Of a DNA stretch of 6,772 bases, positions 1 through 5,735 are shown piece after piece. Under the pieces are notes generated by a model. That model did no database searches and was not told where the DNA came from. It saw only the letters and a program-made list of their open reading frames with translations. This DNA comes from Paracoccaceae bacterium (GTDB lineage: Bacteria > Pseudomonadota > Alphaproteobacteria > Rhodobacterales > Rhodobacteraceae), in the NCBI GenBank assembly GCA_003561595.1, contig PWWF01000259.1, positions 1 to 6,772 of the forward strand, written 5' to 3'. The stretch's first letter is position 1. Each line of letters starts with the position of its first letter. Both the position numbers and the translations under genes were made by a program.

Positions 1-126
1 ACCCCACAGAATGCGTCGGGCAGGCTGTCTTGGCCGCGCATTTTGTGTATAAGCATAGGCAGGGTGATTTGGCAGGCCCCGAAACCTGACACAAGATCAG
101 GCGGCATTCAGGCGGAGAGTGACAGT
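1..126 (+). promoter_or_regulatory. Upstream region of the operon, no convincing gene
   Basis: This stretch precedes the first credible start codon. It stays open in the frame of the following lipoprotein gene and contains an in-frame TTG at 43, but the residues it would encode look like nothing recognisable and would bury the lipoprotein signal peptide. It is therefore more likely a leader or promoter region. An A/T-rich TATAAG at 48-53 is the best -10-like hexamer, but it has no good -35 partner at normal spacing. An alternative pairing is TTGGCA at 69-74 with CAAGAT at 92-97 (17-nt spacer), which is also weak. A small inverted repeat, CCTGA (85-89) and TCAGG (97-101) around a 7-nt loop, lies between these and the ribosome binding site. 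Whether the operon's main promoter lies here or further upstream cannot be decided from the sequence. Confidence 0.25.
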
Positions 127-1083
127 ATGAGCAGCATTCCCCATCGGTATCTGGCCCTTGGCCTGGTGGCCTCCCTTGGTCTGAGTGCATGCATGGACGG
201 GTCGAACGGCACTGCATCGCGCGAGAATGCGCGTGCGAACATGTCCACCGAGTTCGATGTCGAGGATGAAAGCGTCTTTTCCAAACGCGAGAACGGGCTG
301 TGGGACGGGCGCCCCTCGCTCGGCGGGGTCTGGGTGGCGCATCCCGAGGTGACGGGGCCGGAGCGCGTGATCATCCGCAACACCGAATCCGGGCAGGAAA
401 CCATCGGCGCGCTGTTCCGCCGCGAACGCGAGAATCCCGGCCCGCGCTTTCAGGTCTCGGCCGAGGCGGCGAATGCCGTGGGCATTCTGGCCGGCGCGCC
501 CACGATGATCGAGGTCGTGGCGCTGCGCACGCAGGAAGTCGCGCCCGAGCCGGAAGCGGCCGAGGCGCCCGCTGACACTGACGCGCCCCTGACCTCGGAT
601 GATGCACGCATCGCCCTGCCCGGCACCGAGGTCGCGCCCGAACCCGAGGCCGAACCCCGGCGCGGCCTGCTCAGCCGCATCTTCGGGCGCCGCCAGCAGC
701 CCGAGCCCGAACCCGAACCCGTCGCCCCGGCAGAGGGCGAGATCGAAACCGCCACGCTGGACGGCGACGCCCCGGCAGAGTCCGACGCGCCGCCGCCCAT
801 GCCCAGCCCGATGCAGCAGGACACAGCGCCTGCCGCGTCCGAAAGCACGCTTGATCGTCCGATGATCCAGCTCGGCATCTTCAGCGTCGAGGGCAATGCC
901 AACAATGCCGCCGACATGGCGCGCGAGGCCGGGCTGAGCGCGCGGGTCGTGTCGGGCAGCGCGCAAGGCAATGAGTTCTGGCGCGTCGTCGTCGGCCCGG
1001 CAAGTTCAAGCGCAGAGCGCAGCCAGATGCTTGAACGTGTCCAGACCCTCGGGTTTAATGACGCCTATGCCGTGCGGCGCTAA
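127..1083 (+). CDS. SPOR-domain outer-envelope lipoprotein
   Basis: This is a 318-residue secreted lipoprotein predicted to bind septal peptidoglycan. The ATG at 127 is chosen because GGAG at 114-117 lies 9 nt upstream and because it gives a compact type II signal peptide: a hydrophobic run at about residues 8-19 followed by the lipobox LSAC, with the acylated Cys at residue 22. Position +2 is Met, not Asp, which by E. coli rules favours the outer membrane. Residues about 136-242 form a low-complexity linker rich in Pro, Glu and Ala, with the unit EVAPEPEA at 137-144 and 168-175. It is interrupted by a basic-hydrophobic patch, RRGLLSRIFGRR, at 178-189. Residues about 246-318 form the C-terminal SPOR domain (MIQLGIFSVEGNANNAADMA through WRVVVGP to the end). 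SPOR domains bind denuded glycan strands at division sites. It lies 42 nt upstream of a D,D-carboxypeptidase gene, which fits a wall-related role. The region between the lipobox and the linker matches nothing I recognise. Confidence 0.85.
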   Translation: MSSIPHRYLALGLVASLGLSACMDGSNGTASRENARANMSTEFDVEDESVFSKRENGLWDGRPSLGGVWVAHPEVTGPERVIIRNTESGQETIGALFRRERENPGPRFQVSAEAANAVGILAGAPTMIEVVALRTQEVAPEPEAAEAPADTDAPLTSDDARIALPGTEVAPEPEAEPRRGLLSRIFGRRQQPEPEPEPVAPAEGEIETATLDGDAPAESDAPPPMPSPMQQDTAPAASESTLDRPMIQLGIFSVEGNANNAADMAREAGLSARVVSGSAQGNEFWRVVVGPASSSAERSQMLERVQTLGFNDAYAVRR

Positions 1084-1125
1084 CGCGCGCGCGGGCCGTG
1101 GGCTACAGCACAGGACGGGAAAACG

Positions 1126-2301
1126 ATGACAGGCCAGTTTCGTCACTCTCTGGGCGGTGTCGCCCTTGCCATGCTGACCGCGCTTGGCACAGGCGCGCAG
1201 GCACAGGTCGCGGGGTTCGATTCAGCGGCCCCCTCGATCTATATCCGCGATCTGAGCACAGGCACGGTGCTGATGAACCGGGGCGCGGATGTGCCGCTGC
1301 CCCCGGCCTCGATGTCCAAGCTGATGACCCTGCTGATGCTGTTCGAGGCGGTCGAGGACGGGCGCCTGTCGATGGACACGACCTTTGCCGTGTCCGAGCG
1401 CGCCTATCGGATGGGCGGCTCGCGCATGTTTCTGGAACCGACCGACCGGCCCACCACCGAAGACCTGATCCGCGGTATCGCCGTGCTGTCGGGCAATGAT
1501 GCCTCGGTCGTGGCCGCCGAAGGGCTGGCCGGGTCGGAAGAGGCATTTGCCCAGCTTGCCACGCGCCGCGCGCAGGAACTGGGGATGCGCAACACGACGA
1601 TTGCCAATTCCTCGGGCTGGCCGCATCCGGACCATCTGATGTCCAAGCGCGATCTGGCCATTCTGGCCGAACATATCATCACCGAATACCCGCAATATTA
1701 CCCCTATCTCTCGGAAAGCGAGTTTGTCTGGAACGACATCCCGCAACGCAACCGCGTGCCGCTTCTGGGCTCGGGGATCGGGATGGACGGGCTCAAGACC
1801 GGCTTTACATCGGCGGCGGGATACTCGCTGACCGGGTCCGCGCGGCAGGGCGACCGGCGCATCGTGTTCGCCTTTGGCGGGCTGGACAGCGAAGCCGCCC
1901 GCGTGCGCGAGGCCGAGGCGATCGTCAACTGGGCGTTCCGCCAGTTCCAGAAGGTCAGCCTGGGCGATCCGGGCGCGGTGATGGGCGAGGCGCCGGTCTG
2001 GCTGGGCGCGTCCAACTCTGTGGCGCTGGTGCTGGGCGACAGCCGCGACGTGCTGCTGCCCGCGACAGCCGCGCGACAGGTCGAGGGGCGGATCGTCTAT
2101 GACGGGCCGATCCCGGCGCCGATTGCAGCAGGCGAGCAGATCGCGACGCTGATTGTCGACATCCCGGATATGGAGCCGCTGGAACTGCCGCTTCTGGCCG
2201 CAGACGACGTGGCCGAAGGCGGGTTTCGCGTGCGCGCCGAAGCCGCCGCGCGCAAGCTGGCGGGCATGGTTGTCGGGTCGGCCCGCGACGCGATGAATTG
2301 A
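1126..2301 (+). CDS. D-alanyl-D-alanine carboxypeptidase (PBP5/6 type, peptidase S11)
   Basis: This 391-residue periplasmic serine peptidase (DacA/DacC/DacF family) removes the terminal D-Ala from peptidoglycan pentapeptides and so limits cross-linking. The start at 1126 follows a purine-rich AGGACGGGA at 1112-1120 and gives a cleavable signal peptide ending near AQA at residues 24-26. All three penicillin-binding motifs are present: S62-M-S-K65 (SxxK, nucleophile Ser62), S122-G-N124 (SxN) and K224-T-G226. The peptidase domain covers about residues 33-260. A PBP5-like C-terminal beta domain follows at about 278-368. The last 20 or so residues (AARKLAGMVVGSARDAMN) could form the amphipathic helix that anchors such enzymes to the outer face of the inner membrane, though they are less clearly amphipathic than in E. 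coli PBP5. Length is typical for the family. The stop codon overlaps the tmk start by one base, so translation of the two is probably coupled. The family is certain; the exact dac symbol is not. Confidence 0.95.
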   Translation: MTGQFRHSLGGVALAMLTALGTGAQAQVAGFDSAAPSIYIRDLSTGTVLMNRGADVPLPPASMSKLMTLLMLFEAVEDGRLSMDTTFAVSERAYRMGGSRMFLEPTDRPTTEDLIRGIAVLSGNDASVVAAEGLAGSEEAFAQLATRRAQELGMRNTTIANSSGWPHPDHLMSKRDLAILAEHIITEYPQYYPYLSESEFVWNDIPQRNRVPLLGSGIGMDGLKTGFTSAAGYSLTGSARQGDRRIVFAFGGLDSEAARVREAEAIVNWAFRQFQKVSLGDPGAVMGEAPVWLGASNSVALVLGDSRDVLLPATAARQVEGRIVYDGPIPAPIAAGEQIATLIVDIPDMEPLELPLLAADDVAEGGFRVRAEAAARKLAGMVVGSARDAMN

Positions 2302-2930
2302 TGATGGGGCGCGCGGGCGCAGGGATTTTCGTCAGCTTCGAGGGGATTGACGGGTCGGGCAAATCCACCCAGGCGCGGCTGTTGGCCGAGGCGCTGGGCC
2401 GGGATGCCGTGCTGACCCGCGAACCCGGCGGCGCAACCGGGGCCGAGGAGATCCGCCGCCTGCTGGTCGAGGGCGACCCCGCGCGCTGGTCGCCCGAGAC
2501 CGAGATCCTGCTGTTTACCGCCGCGCGCCGCGATCATCTGGAAAAGACGATCCGCCCCGCGCTTGCGGCAGGCAAGACGCTGATTTCCGACCGCTTTGCT
2601 GACTCCACCCGCGTCTATCAGGGCGCGGCACGGGCCAGCCTGCGCCCGCTGGTCGATGAATTGCACCGCCTGATGATCGGGATAGAGCCGGATCTGACCT
2701 TTCTGATCGACATGGACCCGGGCGCGGCGCTGGAGCGTGGGCTGGCACGGCGCTCGGGCGAGGACCGGTTCGAGGAACTGGGGCTGGAGTTTCAGCGCGC
2801 CTTGCGCGACGGGTTTCTGGCGCTGGCGCAGTCTCAGCCCAACCGCATCCGTGTGATCGACGGAGCGCGCGCGCAAGATGCCATCGCCGCCGAGATTGCC
2901 GCGGGTTTTCACGCATGGGCCACCGCATGA
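2301..2930 (+). CDS. tmk: Thymidylate kinase (dTMP kinase)
   Basis: This 209-residue cytoplasmic enzyme phosphorylates dTMP to dTDP with ATP, an essential step in dTTP supply. The P-loop is E14-G-I-D-G-S-G-K-S22-T; the second loop motif REPGG is at 40-44; the DRF motif, followed by SxxxYQG, starts at 97. The LID at about 148-158 (LARRSGEDRFE) carries several Arg residues, while the P-loop has Gly where type I (yeast, human) enzymes have Arg. This is the bacterial type II arrangement, with the catalytic arginine supplied by the LID. The start is ATG at 2301, whose A is also the last base of the carboxypeptidase stop codon (TGATG). A second ATG at 2304 is an equally possible start and would shorten the protein by one residue. 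There is no clear Shine-Dalgarno sequence, so translation probably depends on ribosomes arriving from the upstream gene. Length is normal for the family. Confidence 0.97.
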   Translation: MMGRAGAGIFVSFEGIDGSGKSTQARLLAEALGRDAVLTREPGGATGAEEIRRLLVEGDPARWSPETEILLFTAARRDHLEKTIRPALAAGKTLISDRFADSTRVYQGAARASLRPLVDELHRLMIGIEPDLTFLIDMDPGAALERGLARRSGEDRFEELGLEFQRALRDGFLALAQSQPNRIRVIDGARAQDAIAAEIAAGFHAWATA

Positions 2931-2938
2931 GCGCCCTG

Positions 2939-3011
2939 TGCCCCCAACCCGCCCGGTGGGGTCAGGCCCCACCCACCCACCCGCCTGCCCCCACCGGGCG
3001 GTTTGGGGGCA
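2939..3011. repeat. Long imperfect palindrome between tmk and holB
   Basis: The arms 2939-2966 and 2984-3011 are inverted repeats of 28 nt that pair at 26 positions. The mismatches are C2948/T3002 and T2962/C2988. One further pair, C2967-G2983, can close the stem, leaving a 15-nt C-rich loop. The outer end is TGCCCCCAA pairing with TTGGGGGCA, and the core is CCGCCCGGTGGGG pairing with CCCCACCGGGCGG. Nearly all pairs are G-C, so the hairpin would be very stable in RNA and could extrude as a cruciform in DNA. No U-run follows, so it is not a standard intrinsic terminator. Candidate roles are a REP-like dispersed element, a barrier to 3' exonucleases that stabilises the tmk message, or a control on holB translation. 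It begins 8 nt after the tmk stop codon and ends 12 nt before the holB start codon. Confidence 0.9.
2967..2982 (-). other. Potential G-quadruplex / i-motif in the palindrome loop
   Basis: The + strand reads CCCCACCCACCCACCC, so the - strand carries GGGTGGGTGGGTGGGG: four G-tracts of at least three separated by single T residues. Single-nucleotide T loops give the most stable parallel G-quadruplexes known from model oligonucleotides. The G-rich strand is the template strand for this operon, where such a structure would be expected to hinder RNA polymerase. The complementary C-rich strand fits an i-motif. The run sits exactly in the loop of the surrounding palindrome, where it would be single-stranded if the arms paired. 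The motif itself is certain; folding in the cell is not shown. Confidence 0.6.
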
Positions 3012-3017
3012 GGGAAG
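3011..3017 (+). promoter_or_regulatory. holB ribosome binding site beside the hairpin
   Basis: AGGGAAG lies 6 nt before the ATG at 3024 and is the best Shine-Dalgarno candidate for holB. It decides for this ATG over the upstream in-frame TTG at 3003, which lies inside the palindrome. Its first base is the last base of the palindrome's 3' arm. When the hairpin is folded, the site therefore sits right at the base of the stem, and a ribosome could be helped (coaxial exposure) or hindered (steric block). Confidence 0.5.
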
Positions 3018-3023
3018 TTGCCC

Positions 3024-4133
3024 ATGGCTGATCCCGCAGAGCTGCCCCCGCCCGACCAGATCGCAGGCGCGCCGCATCCGCGTGAAACGCTCACGCTCTT
3101 CGGGCAGGACGCGGCAGAGGCCGCGTTTCTGCGCGCGCATCGCTCGGGGCGGCTGCATCATGGCTGGCTGCTGACCGGCCCGCGCGGGGTGGGCAAGGCA
3201 ACGCTTGCCTGGAAGATCGCGCGCTTTCTGCTGGCCCAGCCCGCCGAGGATGGCGGCATGTTCGCGCCCCCCCCGCCAGAGAGCCTGACCATCCCCGAGG
3301 ATCATCCTGTCGCCCGCCGCCTGCGCGCCGGTGCAGATGGCGGCCTGCTGGTGATCCGGCGCGGACATGACGAGAAAGGCCGCCTGCGGCAGGTCATCCG
3401 CGTGGATGACATGCGCAAGCTGCACGGGTTCTTCGGCCTGTCCGCCTCGGGCGAGGGGCGGCGTGTCGTGATTATTGACGCAGCCGATGAGATGAACCCC
3501 AATGCCGCGAATGCGTTGCTGAAAGCGCTGGAGGAACCGCCCGCCAATGCCACGCTGCTGCTGGTCGCCCATCAGCCCGCGCGGCTGTTGCCCACGATCC
3601 GCTCGCGCTGCCGCGAATTGCGCCTCAGCCCGCTGGCGGGCGCGGATTTCGCGTCGGCCCTGGCGCAGGCCGACGTGACCGAGCAGTGCGCGGCACTGGC
3701 CGAATTGTCGGGCGGATCGGTCGGCGCGGCGATCTCACTGGCGCAGGGCGGCGGCACGGCGATATATGCGGATATCGTGCAGCTTTTCCAGGGCCTGCCC
3801 CGCATCGACCGCCAGCGCGCGCTGTCCTTGGCCGATGCCACGGCCGGGCGCGGGAATGAGGCGCGGTTTGATCTGACGCTCAGCCTGTTCGAACTGTTCC
3901 TCGCACGCCTCGCCCGCGCGGGCGCCCTTGGCCCCGGCCCCGATGCCGTGCCGGGAGAGGCCGCACTTCTCGCGCGCATGGCCCCCCATGACGCCGCCGC
4001 GCGCAGCTTTGCCACGCTGGCCGAACGCCTGGGCGCCCGCGCGCGCCACGGGCGCGCTGTCAACCTTGACCCTGCCGCGCTGGTGCTTGATATGGTCCTG
4101 CAAACCGAAGCAGAGGCCCGGAGCTATCTCTGA
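3024..4133 (+). CDS. holB: DNA polymerase III subunit delta' (clamp loader)
   Basis: This 369-residue AAA+ protein is the delta' subunit of the clamp loader, which opens and loads the beta sliding clamp on primed DNA. A Walker A-like loop, GPRGVGKAT, is at 52-60; a Walker B-like strand, VVIIDAADE, at 148-156; the delta'/gamma signature NAANALLKALEEPP at 160-173; and the SRC motif, carrying the arginine finger that acts on a neighbouring ATPase subunit, at 194-196. The C-terminal collar region covers about 225-369. The segment between Walker A and Walker B has no cysteine; the protein's only Cys residues are 196 and 222. The zinc-binding module of E. coli delta' is therefore absent, replaced by a Pro-rich insertion (APPPPES, about 81-87). 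The ATG at 3024 is supported by AGGGAAG just upstream and by the usual family start a little before the conserved HPRET at 18-22. Unlike the other genes of the operon it is separated from its upstream neighbour by a palindrome-filled gap. Confidence 0.95.
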   Translation: MADPAELPPPDQIAGAPHPRETLTLFGQDAAEAAFLRAHRSGRLHHGWLLTGPRGVGKATLAWKIARFLLAQPAEDGGMFAPPPPESLTIPEDHPVARRLRAGADGGLLVIRRGHDEKGRLRQVIRVDDMRKLHGFFGLSASGEGRRVVIIDAADEMNPNAANALLKALEEPPANATLLLVAHQPARLLPTIRSRCRELRLSPLAGADFASALAQADVTEQCAALAELSGGSVGAAISLAQGGGTAIYADIVQLFQGLPRIDRQRALSLADATAGRGNEARFDLTLSLFELFLARLARAGALGPGPDAVPGEAALLARMAPHDAAARSFATLAERLGARARHGRAVNLDPAALVLDMVLQTEAEARSYL

Positions 4134-4155
4134 GCCCTGCGATGCTGGAGAAACC

Positions 4156-4941
4156 ATGCCCCCTGCCCTTGTCGACAGCCATTGCCATCTGGATTTCCCG
4201 CAACTGGCCGAGGATCGGGACGCTGTGATCGCGCGCGCACGTGCAGCTGGCGTCACGCGTATGGTCACCATATGCACCCGCCTGCGCCAGTTGCCGCAAG
4301 TCCGCGCGATTGCCGAGGCGCATGACGGGCTGTTCTTTGCCGCCGGCACCCACCCGATGAGCGTGGCCGACGAGCCCATGGTCACGGTGGAGGAGCTGAC
4401 CGCAATCGCCCAACACCCGCGCATGGTGGGCATCGGGGAATCGGGGCTGGACTATCATTACACCGCCGAGAGCAAAGCGGCCCAGCAAGAAAGCCTGCGC
4501 CTCCATATCGAGGCCGCGCGCCGCACCCGCCTGCCGCTGATCATCCATGCCCGCGACGCCGATGACGACATGGCCCGCATCCTGACCGAGGAATATCGCG
4601 CAGGCCCCTACACATGCGTCATGCATTGCTTTTCCTCGGGCGCGGGGCTGGCGCAGGCCGCGCTCGATCTGGGCTTCTACCTGTCCATGTCGGGCATCGC
4701 GGCCTTTCCCAAAAGCGAGAGCCTGCGCGCGATCTTTGCCAGCGCGCCCCTTGACCGCATTCTGGTCGAGACAGACGCGCCCTATCTGGCCCCGCCCCCT
4801 TATCGCGGCAAACGCAATGAGCCCGCCTATACAGTGCATACCGCGCAGGTGGGCGCAGAGATCTTCGGCCTCGATTATGCCGATTTCGCCGCTGCCACTT
4901 GCGCCAATTTCGACCGGCTGTTCTGGAAAGCCGCCGCATGA
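4156..4941 (+). CDS. TatD/YcfH-family metal-dependent DNase
   Basis: This 261-residue cytoplasmic amidohydrolase-fold enzyme belongs to the TatD family, whose characterised members are divalent-metal-dependent deoxyribonucleases acting on DNA 3' ends; roles in DNA repair and DNA degradation have been proposed. Expected metal ligands are all present: H9-x-H11 (DSHCHLD), Glu95 in GIGESGLDYHY, His131 in IIHAR, His157 in MHCFSS and Asp207 in ETDAPYL. Length is typical. The ATG at 4156 follows CTGGAG (4145-4150) at good spacing, 22 nt after holB. In E. coli the paralogue next to tmk-holB is YcfH, which makes that the closest named counterpart; I leave the symbol blank because paralogues cannot be separated by eye. 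The stop codon overlaps the start of the next gene as ATGA. The old link of the family name to Tat protein export does not apply here. Confidence 0.95.
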   Translation: MPPALVDSHCHLDFPQLAEDRDAVIARARAAGVTRMVTICTRLRQLPQVRAIAEAHDGLFFAAGTHPMSVADEPMVTVEELTAIAQHPRMVGIGESGLDYHYTAESKAAQQESLRLHIEAARRTRLPLIIHARDADDDMARILTEEYRAGPYTCVMHCFSSGAGLAQAALDLGFYLSMSGIAAFPKSESLRAIFASAPLDRILVETDAPYLAPPPYRGKRNEPAYTVHTAQVGAEIFGLDYADFAAATCANFDRLFWKAAA

Positions 4942-5735
4942 GCCGCCTGCGCGCCACGATCCTGGGCTGCGGATCTTCCGGCGGGGTGCCCAGGCTGGGC
5001 GGGCATTGGGGCAATTGCGACCCGATGGAGCCGCGCAATACCCGCCGCCGCTGTTCGCTGCTGGTGGAACGCATCACGGGGGAGGCGCGCACGCAGGTGC
5101 TGATCGACACCTCGCCCGATATGCGTGCGCAGCTGCTGGATGCCGGGGTCGGGCGGCTGGATGCCGTCGTCTATACGCATTCGCATGCCGATCATGTCCA
5201 CGGGATCGACGATCTGCGCCAGTTGGTGTTCAACACCCGCGAACGGCTGGCCGTCTGGGCCGATGGCCCCACGCAAGAGGCGCTCTATGCCCGGTTCGGC
5301 TATGCCTTTGTGCAGCCGCAGGGCTCGCCCTACCCGCCCATCCTCGACATGCACAGCATCACCGGCGCCATCACCGTCGAAGGCGCGGGCGGCCCCCTGA
5401 CCCTGCACCCGCTGCGGCTGAACCACGGCACGATCGACGCGCTGGGCTTTCGCATCGGCGGGCTGGCCTATTGCCCCGATGTCGTCGCCATATATGAGGA
5501 AAGCTGGCCCTGGCTGACGGGGCTGGATATCTGGATCATTGATGCGCTGCGCCGCAAGCCGCACCCGACCCATGCGCATCTGGACATGACACTGGGCTGG
5601 ATTGAAAAAGCGGCACCCGCGCGCGCGATCCTGACCAACATGCATAACGATCTTGACTATGCCACGCTGCGCGACGAAACCCCCGCGCATGTCACCCCCG
5701 CACATGACGGCATGGTGATCGAACTGGATATGTGA
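4938..5735 (+). CDS. MBL-fold metallo-hydrolase, PhnP-like (COG1235 type)
   Basis: This 265-residue cytoplasmic protein has the metallo-beta-lactamase fold, like PhnP (cyclic phosphodiesterase) and RNase Z relatives. The N-terminal ILGCGSSGGVPRLGG (8-22) is characteristic of this subgroup, and IDTSPDMR follows at 56-63. The dinuclear metal motif H81-x-H83-x-D85-H86 lies in THSHADHVHGIDDLR. Further likely ligands are His163 (RLNHG), Asp181 (AYCPDV) and His236 (NMHNDLDY); His212 and His214 (THAHLD) are also conserved-looking. The start ATG at 4938 shares four bases with the TatD stop (ATGA), and GGAAAG at 4925-4930 serves as a ribosome binding site. The pairing with a TatD-type nuclease is common in alphaproteobacteria and suggests a nucleic-acid or nucleotide phosphodiester substrate, but this is inference. 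No phosphonate genes are nearby, so a true PhnP role is unlikely. Confidence 0.9.
   Translation: MSRLRATILGCGSSGGVPRLGGHWGNCDPMEPRNTRRRCSLLVERITGEARTQVLIDTSPDMRAQLLDAGVGRLDAVVYTHSHADHVHGIDDLRQLVFNTRERLAVWADGPTQEALYARFGYAFVQPQGSPYPPILDMHSITGAITVEGAGGPLTLHPLRLNHGTIDALGFRIGGLAYCPDVVAIYEESWPWLTGLDIWIIDALRRKPHPTHAHLDMTLGWIEKAAPARAILTNMHNDLDYATLRDETPAHVTPAHDGMVIELDM

Noticed and set aside
43..126. TTG at 43 as the start of the SPOR lipoprotein
   Set aside because: It adds 28 residues that hide the signal peptide from the N-terminus. The ATG at 127 has a ribosome binding site and gives a proper lipobox at residues 19-22.
1084..1093. Alternating CGCGCGCGCG after the SPOR gene as a Z-DNA site
   Set aside because: Ten bases of alternation are common in DNA of this composition; a similar run occurs inside the transporter gene at 6197-6206.
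2939..3011. Intrinsic terminator between tmk and holB
   Set aside because: The stem is strong but is followed by GGGAAG and not a T-run, and the reverse direction has no T-run after the stem either.
2097..3572. 491-codon open frame on the - strand across the carboxypeptidase end, tmk and holB start
   Set aside because: It is antisense to three identified genes and crosses the palindrome, with biased composition and no recognisable motif.
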